Shown piece after piece: positions 22,141 to 33,540 of a DNA stretch of 64,000 bases. The stretch comes from Isoetes taiwanensis (Eukaryota > Streptophyta > Lycopodiopsida > Isoetales > Isoetaceae), in assembly GCA_021234155.1 (NCBI GenBank), contig JAJEKV010000012.1:5647789-5711788 (forward strand). Direction: 5' to 3'. Below the pieces are notes generated by a model. It had not been told where the DNA came from. It saw nothing but the letters and a program-made list of their open reading frames with translations, and searched no databases. The position numbers and the translations under genes were made by a program. Numbering within the stretch: position 1 is the stretch's first letter; every line of letters begins with the position of its first letter.

Positions 22141-22515
22141 CTAACATTTGGGTTTCTGCTATCTATTATAAGTGATAGGGATACCAATTTCACAGGTTAA
22201 TTTTGGAGAGACCTGATGAAGGGGTTAAAAGTGCGGTTGCGTATGAGTAGTAAATCATCCACAGACTGATGGATAAACTGAGAGAATCAACATGATTCTG
22301 GAAGATATGTTGAGAAGTTTTGTTCGTCTAAGTGGGAGGATTATTCCCTACTCGGAATTTGCCTACAACAATAGCCATCATACAGATATCAAGATGACGC
22401 CTTTTGTGGCTATGATGGGTAGGAACCAGAGAACTTATGCTGGGATGCACAAGTATCTCAAAGCAGAAGCAGGTGTTGTTGAACCTGGTTCCCCATCCAG
22501 GCCAACACCCATATA
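22141..22515 (+). pseudogene. Integrase core fragment of the second gypsy element
   Basis: After frame corrections the string runs from an ISDRDTNFTG-like motif with the second catalytic Asp (about 22158-22190), through a T-D-x-W-x-N-E-like stretch, to NMILEDMLRSFV (about 22287-22325) and EFAYNNSHHTDIKMTPFVAM (about 22349-22410). This is the conserved second half of the Ty3/gypsy integrase core. The element stops being recognisable afterwards. Confidence 0.7.
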
Positions 22516-24053
22516 ATTTCATCTGAATACCATAGCCAAAAATCAAGACTTGCAACAAGATTTATCTTTCAACAAGATTTATTTTCCATTAGAAGGAACT
22601 AAATACAAATACAACAGGAAACTCCCTTGCAAGGGCCTTCAACATAAGGATGAGGAGGCTGCCACCCTCCTCATATGAGCATTGCCACCATGCTCCAATG
22701 TAGAAACGTGAAGGGAAGAGGAGGAGTTAGTATCTCCTCAACATATTTAAGATTTTTTCCATTAAATCTTAGCCAACTATTACATCCCACCTCTTCATCA
22801 TAGCCTTCCATTTTGCCTCTTCATCTTAACCTTCAACTCCCACCACTTAATTCCCACTCTTAAAATCAACCATTACAATATGCCCCAAATATGTTGGCCT
22901 ACAAAAACATGTTGAACCACTTGTGGTTCAACATTATGCTCCAAAAAGATGCGGGCCGGTCCCCTCGACCCAACACATAATATAGCACTTAAAGATACAT
23001 TATGAAGTACATAGAAATGAAATTTGGGCACATCCACACGTCGTCATGGCTGGCTACTTTGGCTCGGACCCGCGTGTGGATAACCATACTCAACAAGTCT
23101 AAGAAAGGTACTCCCAACGTCCGCACTGGTTACTGTGGCTCTGGTCCACGCAGAAGTAACCCTCCTTGACAAAATAATATAATAAAGTTCTATAAAATAA
23201 CATCACTAGTGCATGTCATACATTGGCAAAACCTTAGGGTGTCCCAACAAGAACCATGGGGTGCCAAATAAAACCATGGGGAATATCCGCAATAGTAAAC
23301 AAAGGGTGGGGGCAATGGTTGATGTTAGTCACATGCCTCACAGAGCAGGGACTATTCATGCATACGACGGACCAGGTCAAGAACAAGGATCCACAGTCAG
23401 CCACGGGTCAGCCATCAAAGGCTCAGCAGAAGACCAAGCAGCAGACCACGCAGTCAAAGCCTGCGTCCGTCAACAAGAGGCGCCGCTCAGACAAGTGACG
23501 GCCCGTCACCGCCCTCATCAGCGTCAGCGTGATTCTAGACACTTCAAGAGGCACCGCCAGCATTCCTGCAAATCAGGTCTCCTTCCAGGAGTCGGCACCG
23601 AGATCAGTCAGAGTGTCTATATTGGGCCAAAGGCCATTGTACTATATATATGAGTAGAGCTAGCACATAAGTTTTTAGATGAGTTTTGAGTCTTGTCTCA
23701 CTTCAGTTTTCTCTCGATTGTGAGAGCTCATGTATGTTCATCATTGATATCAAGGAAGCTTATCATTTTCCTCTCATTATTCTCTTTTGTTACGTTTTCT
23801 TCTTCTTGTTCTCTTCTTGCAAATCCCACATGACATAGTCCCCCGGTTCTCTGTTAGATCCTCGGGTCCTCCGGAGGGCTGTCTTGCGGGAGTTCCCAAA
23901 CCCCGACCCCCAAACAACATGCGCGCCTTGCAGGGTGCGATTAAGCTTTTCCTTTCTTAAATGCGCCATGTACGTCCAAAACTTCATGCACGAAGAACTT
24001 CTTTCCCAGACGGGCGGTCTCGCTTGGGCGTCATCGCGGCGGGAAGTTGTTAA
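22516..24053 (+). other. Non-coding; likely 5' LTR and leader of the third gypsy element
   Basis: No coding domain. There is a perfect 10 bp hairpin (gttgaaccac, loop tt, gtggttcaac) at 22911-22932 and a TATA-like tatatatat near 23641, followed by T-rich sequence, as expected for an LTR promoter and R/U5 region in front of the gag at 24488. No second copy exists, so LTR ends cannot be set. A 146-codon ORF at 23213-23653 overlaps this and has no recognisable content. Confidence 0.35.
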
Positions 24054-24487
24054 ATGATATGTATGGATCTGCTTATGACATTGAGGGAGGCCACATTCGG
24101 TCTAGGGCTCAGTCGGCGCCACCCACCCCTCGTGTCATGTCTCGTCCAAATTCCCCGCCTCAAGCGTGCAAACATTGCTCACAACCTCAGTCACCTCATC
24201 ACTATTAAAAGCCCTATCAGGCTCAACCTTCTCAACCTTACTTTCATACCCCCGAACATGCCTACATCCATCATTCTTCTGGCCATACGCCTCTGCCTTC
24301 ACAACCATCATCTCCCCCGGGTGGGCAGGGATATCCACATGTCTCTTTTGCACCTCCCCAGGAATTTCCCTTCCCCACCTTTACCACCGCTCTTCCTGTT
24401 TACAACCTTACCGACCTCAAAACCAATGCTCAGGCACCTTCCGTACCTCCCCCGCAGTCACCCCGTCATCAGGGTCCTTCAGGCACC

Positions 24488-25728
24488 ATGCCACCACCAA
24501 CTCCACCTCAATATAATCCCTATCCAGTTCCTGTCCAGCCAAGCACTTTCACCTCTACCTTTCAGACCCTTAAGCTGACTTATCCTACCTTTGGCAACAC
24601 GAAAGGCAAACCCTTAGACCAAAGTGCTCAGGCCCACATGGAAGAATTTGAGGCTCTGGCTGTCCTAAATGGTCATGCGCAACCTCAAATGAAATTCCAC
24701 ATCTTTTCCACCACCCTGCGTGGCTCCCCTCATCAATGGCTCATGTCCAACAAAAGCCACTGGAAACAAGATTGGTCAGAAATGAGAACTGCTTTTCTTT
24801 CTCACTATGGGACCACGGATGATGATCAACTTCATCTCAAACAACTCAATGACCTTCAACAAGAGCCCAGTGTCGCGGGGATTTTGCTAAATCGACTTCA
24901 CATTACGCTTTCGGCAAACTCAAGGAGTACCCAACCCGAGCGGATCTTGGTGCGGTTTCTCCAAGGACTTCCTCCGGCTATCCGACTCATGGCCGGAATA
25001 CTGCGCGCCAAGACTTTGGAGCGGGCTATCGACCTTGTCAATCACTTTCGATCAATGTTTCCTCCCGTGGCGTGGCTCTTGGGAGCTCCCTTTCATTCCA
25101 CCCGCCATGGTTCCACGGGCTGGCTGTCCAACCTCAACACGCAAAATCCAGCGGTAGCGGTCGGATCACGGTGCCATATCGCAAATATCAAGGCCACTTG
25201 GCGAATGAGTGCAACTCCACCAATGGCCCGCCTCATTGTAAAAAAGATGCAACATGTGCAATCATGCCCGCGGAAGAGTGCACTCGCACTCATCCTACAC
25301 CTTTCGCAACAAAGCGGTTTATCAAGTGCAAACAACACCTCGGCAACAATGCAATATCGGCCACCACCCGCGGCGGCGCACCCAATCAACTCTATCGACA
25401 GCGGGGAGCAACAGCGGGGACCCAACACCGTCCTCCTTTTGACCCTTCTAAAGCTTCGGTGTTATATCGTCAGAATGGGGTCACACCACCACGGCGTGTC
25501 CTCAACTTCCACAAGTTCACAAAGTCGCGACTTCACGGCACCAATCGGACCACATCGGTCCGCCTCCGCGGCTTATCCAACTCACGGATTGCCAACGGCA
25601 AACAAGGCCAGCGTCTGTTCTCTTGGAAGCCACCTCGCGCCTCGGCAATCATGCTATCAACCAGCTCTCCCGCCAATCAACCTCGGATGGATCAACAAGC
25701 ACGGGGAAGAAATTTTTCGGGCTCTTAA
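24488..25728 (+). pseudogene. Gag of the third gypsy element
   Basis: The frame from 24488 is open through a proline-rich N-terminus and a good Ty3-type capsid core: HMEEFEALAVLNGH, FSTTLRGSPHQWLMSN, WSEMRTAFLSHYG, LKQLNDLQQ and ILVRFLQGLPPAIRLMAGIL (about codons 50-165). After about 25070 the sense continues in another frame, where KYQGHLANEC (about 25180) is the second half of a CCHC zinc knuckle whose first cysteines are lost. A long basic, low-complexity tail follows. The 435-codon length of the first frame is fortuitous beyond the capsid. Confidence 0.7.
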
Positions 25729-25758
25729 TCCTCCGTCCGGTAGTCAAATTGGGTTGGT

Positions 25759-26616
25759 TTGGTTTCACGCCAGACCAGGGCGTCACGCCCCTTAACCATT
25801 ATTCCTAATGGCACGCAACCTGCTTTTGCAATCAACACCATTCCTCATGAAGAGGAAAAAAAGTTTCACTTTGCACCTGACTTGGAGAAACTCATGCCGC
25901 ATGTCATGCCTAAAGTTCGCCAAAGCATTTTGAACCTCATGCAAGCTGCTGAAGGCCGCACGTTGGCTAATGTTCATGCCACCACCAGAGCTCAACAACG
26001 ACAAGATTCACCTTCCACATCTCAACCTCCACGCTCTCAGACATATCCCAATATTGCTGCTGAGGTTGACCTACTCAAAGAAGTTGCTGCTTCGCTACCA
26101 CGCACTCCGGCACCTGTGGATCCAGCAGATCCTTTTTCTCATGTGCCTCTGGAACTCCAAGAGGAGCTAGCAAAAATCAAAATTCCCTTAAGTTTGGCAA
26201 CAATTTTGAAACTCTGTCCTGCTCTCAAGGACCAGTTACCACTTCCAACTGTTTTGGTTGGGGTTGTTGCTACCTCTACACCCACGGTACATGCCACGGT
26301 GGGCAATCAACAAGTCAATCATGTTCAAATTGACGGAGATAGCGCGGTCAATCTCATCACGGATAAACTCCGCAAACAAATGGGCATCAAACAACTCTAT
26401 CGTGCCCCATATGACATCAAATTGGCTAATGGCCATATCACGCGACCTCAAGGCGTCACGCCTCTTCTTCACATCAACATTGGTGATCTCCGATTCCCCT
26501 TGGAATTTGGTGTTTGGAAGGCTGGAGAAGATCCAGGTGATTATGAAATGTTGGTCGTGAGACCTTTTCTCCGCCCGGGCCAAGAGTATCCATTCTTGGG
26601 CCCGCGGATCGGTTAG
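25759..26616 (+). pseudogene. Protease region of the third gypsy element
   Basis: A 285-codon open stretch. A helical and proline-rich linker (residues 30-165) leads to VQIDGDSAVNLI (189-200), followed by LANGHITRPQGV, LEFGVWKAGEDPGDYEMLVV and RPFLRPGQ. The order fits the protease of those plant gypsy elements whose active site reads D-G-G/A instead of D-S-G. Here the triad reads D-G-D-S, so catalytic competence is doubtful. The frame ends 640 bp before RT. Confidence 0.65.
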
Positions 26617-27254
26617 TCATCACCGATGGTCACCTCAATGCCACCATGGACTTGGAAGCGAGGCAAGATCATTTCCGTTGACCATGCTAAACCCTCTCTC
26701 TCCGACCACAGTTAGAGGGCGCCCGGAATATCTATCATGTTCGGGGCTCCACTGCGAGTGCGCCTCGTCATCCTACCCCGAATATCTTTGATCCTTGGGG
26801 AAAATGACTCTTGATCGGGGACCAGGTTGTGGCTGCTTTGCTTGACCCTTACGGCTCCTTGCAATCGAATCCAACGTGTTGATCACTTTTCGGATCTTTG
26901 AACCTCCTGCGGCTCACAGATGTACACGGCGTCATGAAGCAACCTACGCTTGATGAAACTTCGGCAACCTCTCTTTTTTCACGCAGAGTGCCCACGCATC
27001 TGTCATGTTACAACCTCCTGCTCATATTGTCCAAGACATGGAAGTTATCCCACATATTCGGACTCACGAAGTCGAGATTGTGGGCGTCGGCAACAATCGG
27101 CTGTCGCATTCTTTGCAAATCTTCCCGACACCCTATCGTCCGCAGGGCCGTCCACGCTCTTCAAAAGTTCAAACACATTTTAGCACGGAGCTACTGAGAC
27201 CTTCGGGAATCAACAAAACCTTGGGGAACTCACCATTCCTACCGATGCACGTCC
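26617..27254 (+). other. Protease-RT linker, unreadable
   Basis: Short open frames in all registers; LQPPAHIVQDMEVIPHIR near 27005 is the only coherent piece. By position this is the linker between protease and RT. Confidence 0.4.
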
Positions 27255-27808
27255 CGTAGCAACGGCGATCTGGCTCAACCCCAATTACCGTGATCGGCGT
27301 CAAGGCGGAAATTGACAAACTCCTTCTTGCCGGGTTTGATCTATGAGGTCAAACATTCGAATGGGTGAGCCCCATCGTCATTGCACTCAAACACAATGGT
27401 AAGATCCGGCGTTTGCGTGGACTACCGAAAACTCAATCGAGCCACGGGCGTGATCATTTTCCACTTCCCTTCACGGACCGAGGTTACGGAAGAGGTTCTT
27501 TGGACATGAGATGTACTCCTTCATGGATGGTTTTTAAACAATTAGTCAAAGATCAACTCAAGACTACTTTCACCACCCCGTGGGGCACTTTTGCCTACAA
27601 GGTGGTTCCTTTTGGATTATCAAACTCTCCATCCACGTTTCAACACATCATGCTCTCAGTTTTTCATGATTTTATGAAGGAAAATCCCTTCTTACAAATT
27701 TTTCAAGATGACTTCTCTGCCTACAGTTCCATGGCTGACCATTTGGATAAATTGGAACTCGTCTTTCAGAAATGTGATGAGTCCGGCATTAGTCTCAATC
27801 TGCCCCTT
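27255..27808 (+). pseudogene. RT of the third gypsy element, cut at 27808
   Basis: EIDKLLLAGFD (27311), WVSPIVIALKHNGKIR (27361), HFPLPFTD (27460), then the uninterrupted run LKTTFTTPWGTFAYKVVPFG, LSNSPSTFQHIMLSVFHDFM and IFQDDFSAYSSMADHLDKLE (27558-27755). The catalytic block is FQDD. The last homologous residues lie just before the junction at 27808, where the minus-strand H3-like ORF sequence begins. The break therefore removes the thumb, RNase H and integrase. Confidence 0.8.
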
Positions 27809-28130
27809 CTTGTTCTGCCCCTTCTTGTTCTCCTATCTCCTCCTTGATTCCCTCGTACACCCTGCGGGTTTCTTCGTCCATTGAACCCTCAAATCCAATG
27901 TCTGCTTCCTCGTCTAAGTTCTGGTTGATGAGGTCAGCCAGTTCTTCTAGTGATTCCTGTGTGGATCCCTCCTCCTGTAGCTCTTTCGAAGTACTCTCCT
28001 CGGCTGATGAAAGTTGGTCTCCTCGAGCGAGAAGCTGCTCTCGAAGTAGCTGCTGTATCCGCCTCTTATCTTGGGCGCTAGGCTGTTCGCCAGGTCGATA
28101 CTTCCGAGTCGTTTGTTTGGTGCGCGCCAT
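27809..28130 (-). pseudogene. H3-like ORF1, copy 2, 3'-truncated
   Basis: Starts MARTKQTTRK, so residue 7 of the H3-like tail is Thr instead of Ala, then continues YRPGEQ and stays identical to copy 1 up to EQEGAEQE near codon 108. There the sequence runs across the duplication junction into the third gypsy element. The listed end is the junction; the frame stays open a few more codons by chance. Confidence 0.7.
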
Positions 28131-28232
28131 GCTTTATTTCACGTCAATCGGAGCTCTGGCGCCCAAAAATCGCCTCGAAATGCGAGAGCTAACTTCTAGA
28201 TAGAAAGTCTACAAATGAGAGGGGTTTGGGTC

Positions 28233-28240
28233 TATTTATA
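28233..28240 (-). promoter_or_regulatory. TATA box upstream of ORF1 copy 2
   Basis: Identical in sequence and distance to the box at 10770-10777. Confidence 0.35.
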
Positions 28241-28340
28241 GTTTGGCAAATTTTAGGTCAAATTCTAAGTTGCTCATTTTCATGTGTCAAGGCACCTATT
28301 AACTTAAAACACGCTTTACTGGGAGTTTTCTAAGCAATTT

Positions 28341-28409
28341 TACTCATGGTGTATTAAGCTAGAGGGCTGATCTAATATTTAGATCAAGGCTCAAAACTTA
28401 TCTTGAGTA
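28341..28409 (-). repeat. Leader hairpin, copy of 10880-10946, arms altered
   Basis: The core tctaatatttaga is kept, but the arm ctctggcgcatactg of copy 1 reads ctcaaaacttatctt here. Both changes fall on CTG trinucleotides. Confidence 0.6.
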
Positions 28410-28559
28410 ATTTTGCATTTTTACTAAAAATATACTACTTCTAGATATATTCCTATGGGTGTGATATACAAATCTAACTAAACTTTACCTTAAAACTCGA
28501 TCTAGCATATTATCTTGTTCAAATTCTTCAAGTTTCAAGGTGAATGTGGTAGGGTTACT

Positions 28560-28618
28560 CATGGTATGCACCTGGGGCCTGACCTAAAATTTAGGTCGAT
28601 GCTCTGGCACATACCATG
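28560..28618 (-). repeat. Leader hairpin, copy of 11098-11156
   Basis: Unchanged relative to copy 1, with catggtatg/cataccatg arms and the gacctaaaatttaggtc core. Confidence 0.7.
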
Positions 28619-28811
28619 CGCATTTTTCCACACTTGGTCAAAATTTAGTTCAACTTTTTAGTTTGGTTTTCAATTCTTCTAACTGTTACTAGCTTAGCAT
28701 AAACTACAAAAAAAATGAAAAATTTTTTCCCACTTTTCGTCCGAGAATTCTACTAAGTTAGTACTCTTTGGGGAGCATGGCCGGTGCTTGCTCTTGGTCT
28801 CCAAGAACATT

Positions 28812-28824
28812 GCTCACGATACCA
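28812..28824 (-). other. Primer binding site, copy 2, altered
   Basis: Plus strand reads gctcacgatacca where copy 1 has gctctgatacca, so CTG became CACG inside an otherwise exact initiator tRNA-Met site. Confidence 0.7.
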
Positions 28825-28825
28825 C

Positions 28826-30382
28826 TGTGGCGTCCCCTACTCATATCTGGTGCACTCACCGTATACAAACAGAGTTCATCCCCATACCAGCTCCATCGCG
28901 ATACAAGGCCCTCCACGTATCAACGCAACCTTGACGAGTTCCATTGGGGAAGAATGAAGGGGTCATTTTACCACTGTCTCCCTCGGGGGCCTACCTAGGC
29001 TGCGAAGCGTAAACATACATGTAAGTACAAATACATCAACATCACATGACCATCACGAAGGATGGCTCGCCACATATCTGCATAGACAAAGGTCAGTACA
29101 TCACATATGAAGATCCTACCCAAGGCTCAGACTCAAGGGGGATGACTGACGGCTTGGGCCTCCAGAAGTCATTGCAGACAGAAATCATGGCAAATGGATT
29201 TGGCTGGCATCAGAACATGGCTTAAGGTAGTCCGCTCCATCCGCCCCTCCTGTGCACACTTTGCAGAGTAGGTTGAAAGGTTTTGGGACCTGACTATAGC
29301 CCGCCGGAGGCGTAGTCAGAGGGGCTACTCCTGGGTTGCATCTCCCCAATTCTGATGGGGCAGGTAGGGATTACTCTCACAAGAGGTTATCATGCTGACT
29401 CAAGGTGACTAGAGGGCCACTGCCCGTACTCGACTGAACTCCATGGAAGGTGTACACCACTCCAAGAGTGTCGAACCCATGCAAAGCCCGCCGCGCAGTG
29501 GGCGAGGCATTAGGTCTAGTGCACTATAGTCCCCGATAGGCTTTACTACCAGAGGGACGTGATCATGAGTCAGGACATGAACCTCCTTGTAAGCCAGTCT
29601 GGCCCCTCCACCCACAACCAGGTGTGGTTCTTATACACAGGCCGAATTTAATAGTGCATTAAACAGGGCTAGCTAGGAGCATCAAACTACTAGGCTTTTA
29701 AGGCCTCTACCCCCTTCCCAATACAATGATTCCACAGAGATCATCACCACATACATACCATAGAAGAACTAAAGAATAAGATTTAATCTAAATCACAGAG
29801 TTAGATTCTTTAGTTATGGCTTGATATCTAGAGGTCTAGATGGCTGCTATGGGCAATTCAATAGGCTAAACCTACTTACTCTATTCCTGGGAGGCGGATT
29901 AGACTATTGAATTGGCAAAATACCTGATCCCTGGCTTGCTCCTCCTGCTCTGAACACGTCCATGCTGCAGAACTGCTTGAAGATGAAACTAGAAAGGGAA
30001 GCTGATGAGCTAGGCTGCTCAGACAGACTTCGGGAGTCGAGATTGGCTCTTGGAGCAAGCAAAACGGAGTTCTAGAAGGCTGTGGACGAAAATGGAAAGT
30101 TAGGGTTTCAGATGCCTTATATAAACTATAAGTTAGGGCTAGGGTTTCCATCAACCCTTGAGCATGTGGGATAATTGGGTGTGGCCCACTTGCCTATATT
30201 AATTAAGTGGGCTAAAGTGTACACATGAATAAATGTGCACACGCTTGCAAGTTGCCCCCTAGGGTGCTACTTGCTTAGCTACACGTCGGCGTACACGTCA
30301 ATCGGGATGGCGTGTACGCGTGACGATGCAGTACAGTATATGTCCTGGGACCGTATACTGTGCTGGAACGTCACAGTTCACA
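28826..30382 (-). repeat. LTR (minus orientation), copy 2
   Basis: Aligns with 11368-12922 over its full length. On the minus strand it starts near TGTGAACTGTGACGTTCC and ends GGGGACGCCACA. It is part of the duplicated block. Confidence 0.85.
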
Positions 30383-31050
30383 GATTTCAATGGCTGCATC
30401 AAATCGTTTACAATGGCCATTAGCAGGATGAAAGCTTTCAGAAATTGTCTTGTTAGTGAAAATAATGCATTTACATGGCACCTACAAATGTGAGATTGTC
30501 CGAGTCCACTTCCTCTTTCTTGATTTGAGCCAATAGCTTCAATATTCTGGGCCATCATTGTGTTAAGCATCCTTCCAAACACTGAAACAACATATGCCAT
30601 ACTCTGACATTTTGCATACGTATGGAGAAATGTACCTGCAACATGGACATCTGAGTTATTACACAGAAGGTATCCCGAAATTAATGCATTACAGAAAAAG
30701 AAGTTACTTAATCTTAGTCTATTTAATAGTACCCATGACCCAAGCATCTTCTATACATGTCAATTATGTATGAATGAATTTATTTAGCCTTATCAAAGGC
30801 CCATACAGCTGCACATGCTATAAGAACTTAATTGCCTCGCCCGCATAATGTAAGCTGGCACATTTTCCATACATATCAATCACTGAAAATTGCACCCAGT
30901 AAGGATATGCATGTGCACCATGTTGCCTGAGTGCATGAGCCAATCTGGAAGAAGATAATTTCATGCTTATATCTTGGGATGCACATGTGAAACTGATCGC
31001 ATTGTTGCCATTGCTAGTTTGTTGATTAGTATGATCAAACAGCAAAATAT
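30383..31050 (-). pseudogene. PPR-like remnant, copy 2
   Basis: Same two open pieces as at 12923-13590 (31045-30818 and 30747-30383), with VIDMYGKCASL and NALISGY unchanged. The identical breakpoints in both copies show that the gene was already dead before duplication. Confidence 0.5.
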
Positions 31051-32149
31051 GACAGAAACATAGCTAGCCACAAAATGCACCTGAAGATATAGAAATATTA
31101 CTGCAAGTTGTTAAACACAAATATAGCTACAAAATCAACTCCTTTAAATGGATCCAAAGATCATCTCGCATTACTACACATGGCTCATAAAAGTTAAAAA
31201 TCATAAAAGTACTATTTGGATCATACCCCGACTTGAGGAGCTAGAAACCGTATTTCTCTTAACCAGTAGCCATTAAACGTTATATTACTTCCACCTCTCT
31301 CTCAATATTGTTGCACCTTTTGTCTTACGGCCCAATATATAATCATTCATTAAATAATATCTGAGAGAAAATAGATCATCAAAAGGGAAGCGGACAGATG
31401 CATGCCTTACCTTCCCAATCGAAATATGTAACCTTTTGCTACAACCAACAAAAAAATTGAGAGAACATGCTTTGTCAATGGAAAACACTATGAGACCTGC
31501 TTCACTTCTCAATATCGCCTATGATTATAACCTATTTATACACCCAGTAATAGGCCAACAATGTATTATTTTGTTCCTGCAACCAGAAAGCAGATGAAGA
31601 AATCTGAAGCCCTGCTTGCAGTGAAAGATGGTAGCCTACTCTTGGATTACATGTCTATGTACCATAAGAACCCTAAATAAACTTGTACCGCCAGTTAGGT
31701 GGCTCCGAACTGATATGAAGCTTCAAAACGACGAGATTGGGAGTATTTTTCTGAAACCAAGGTCAGAAGCAATGTTTTGAAGCTTAGAAGCTGGAACCTG
31801 TCGCCATAGCCATAGCCAGACGAAGCTGTTATGTATGAATCCGTTGGCAAAGCTATTACGTGGCTATCCTGTGACAAAAACCCTATTTTTGTCGTTTTGT
31901 TTTTTAAATCCCTATTTTTTCCTTTTGGAAAAACGTGTCGATTTTAGAAGGAGGTATCATCTATGAATATTCCAAAAGCTCTATAATATTTATACATGTT
32001 AAGATAAGAGTAAGAGTTTTGCAATAAATGTTGCCACTACAAGGAATAGCACTTGCAACATTGAGGCAGATAGAAAAAGTTTATATAAATAATCTAAAAT
32101 GACAGGGCTATCATTAAAGTACAAGCCTCCGATGACAAAACTAATATAT
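31051..32149. other. No recognisable gene (copy of 13591-14689)
   Basis: AT-rich duplicate sequence; the only difference of note is a shorter open frame at 31285-31512. Confidence 0.5.
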
Positions 32150-32685
32150 CTGCAGGGTGAATGCCCTTGTGAGTCAGTTTAGGCCGGATGTGAGCCCTCT
32201 CTGCCCTTGTTGTGGCCTTCATCGTGAGACTGTGGAGTATTGTCTAGTTTTATGCCCTCACTTGCAGGCTGCCTGGGATTGGGTTAGGGCTCTGTTTCAG
32301 GTGAGATTGACTAGCCAGCAGTTGCTGCTTCATGTGTATCCTGGTGCTTGGCCGCTCTTGCAGCAGCAAGCCTTGCATCTGTGCGTGGCTTGGTTGGTGT
32401 GGCTGATTTAGGCGGCGGTTGTGGATCTTTCGGGGGATTGGCTGACTGCGGCCCTCTCGATTCCTCGACTTCGGGTACAAGCTATTTCAAAGCTTTACGG
32501 TGTTCAGGGATTAGTAGAAGCGGTTTGCCATTTGGCGGGACTTCTTGGGTGTTGTAGATGGTGATGGTCGGTTTGTGCAGCGGGGTTGCAATTTTTACGT
32601 GAGTTTGTGGTGGAGTGTCGGTATCACTTTGTCTCTTTGGGGCGATTCTCCTTCCTCCTCACTTGCTTTATAACATTACCATTCT
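32150..32685 (+). mobile_element. LINE 3' end, copy 2, poly-A lost
   Basis: Carries the same RT zinc-binding motif as copy 1 in a better frame: CPCCGLHRETVEYCLVLCPH, then LQAAWDWVRALF (ORF from 32157). It is cut at 32685, 28 bp short of where copy 1 has its poly-A, by the CACTA-like terminus. Confidence 0.7.
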
Positions 32686-33115
32686 ATTTCGACGTCGGGC
32701 GTCGATATCTGACGTTATCGTCGCTATCTGGCGTCATAGCTGCGGCGTCTTTAAGCGACGACATGGCGTCGTTCAACGTCGTTAGCGTTACCGTGGGTCG
32801 ACCACGCGCCTTCTTTACCAGTGGCCGCGCCCGGTAGCGGGCCGTGGCGTGGCAGATGACCTGGCAACGTCGTTCAACGACGAAAAGTACACGTCATCAT
32901 GTCCGTCCAGCGTGGCGTTGCCAGCGCGTAGCGCTGACGTGGCGGCCGCGTGTGAAACGTCGTTCAACGACGTTGCTGGCGTGGCTGTCACCTGTCTGCT
33001 GCGTGGTACGTCGGCTTTTCTGGCGGCACGGCGCCCGCGCTTGAACAACGTCGTTCAACGACGCCTGGCGGCGTGGCGACCGCGCGAACAATGTCGTTCA
33101 ACGACGATTAAGGAA
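32686..33115. repeat. Left subterminal repeat cluster
   Basis: GC-rich, with five cgtcgttcaacg cores near 32768, 32868, 32958, 33049 and 33092, mostly about 90 bp apart. Four continue to cgacg; the first reads cgtcg. Each core is an inverted repeat around ttcaa. Such clusters bind the transposase in CACTA elements. Confidence 0.7.
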
Positions 33116-33540
33116 TTTTGATAAAAAAAAAATATTTATTTAATATTATTCAATATGATTTAACGGACAGTTAATATTCATATGCAAAATTAACAAATAT
33201 TTAATATAAATAAATATTTAGTAATATTTATTAATATTAATATTATCAATAATATTAATAGTATTAATAAATATTAAATATGAACAAAATAAATCGAGAA
33301 TAAATATTTAAAAATTTAAAAATTCGAAAAATAGAAACAAATATTGATTAAATTATATTAATGGTAGATAAGCATTATTGTTTAATATGTAATTAAATGT
33401 TTAATAAATCTAAGAATAAAAAAAATAGAATCGAGCATAAAATTAACATAACAAAAAAAAAATCACAAATAATAAGAACAAAGCATAAAAATTTAAATTG
33501 AATTCAATTAATATATTTCACAATGTAATTTGCACATTAC
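33116..33540. other. AT-rich non-coding stretch
   Basis: Very AT-rich with many attaatatt-like runs; no gene. Confidence 0.6.

Larger units (their letters stand above)
17274..22515 (+). mobile_element. Second Ty3/gypsy element, 3' end lost
   Basis: Putative 5' LTR, primer binding site, gag, protease, RT, RNase H and an integrase piece in canonical Ty3/gypsy order on the plus strand. No second LTR of the same sequence follows the integrase, so the 3' end is missing. Frame breaks are common but the domains are less decayed than in the first element. Confidence 0.75.
22516..27808 (+). mobile_element. Third Ty3/gypsy element, truncated in RT
   Basis: Gag (24488 on), protease (25759-26616) and RT (27255 on) lie in order on the plus strand. 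The RT ends abruptly at 27808, where the duplicated block begins in the middle of a codon run. The rest of pol and the 3' LTR are not in the window. The protease active site differs from that of the first two elements, so this is a separate lineage. Confidence 0.75.
27809..32685. repeat. Segmental duplication, copy 2 (4.88 kb)
   Basis: Near-identical to 10346-15232 in order and orientation. Its left edge falls inside RT of the third gypsy element and its right edge at the first base of a CACTA-like terminus, so neither edge coincides with an LTR or LINE end. Because both copies share the same LTR-PPR junction, they descend from one insertion and are not two independent elements. Confidence 0.9.

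Noticed and set aside
23213-23653. 146-codon plus-strand ORF
   Set aside because: It overlaps the presumed LTR and promoter of the third gypsy element; composition is not protein-like.
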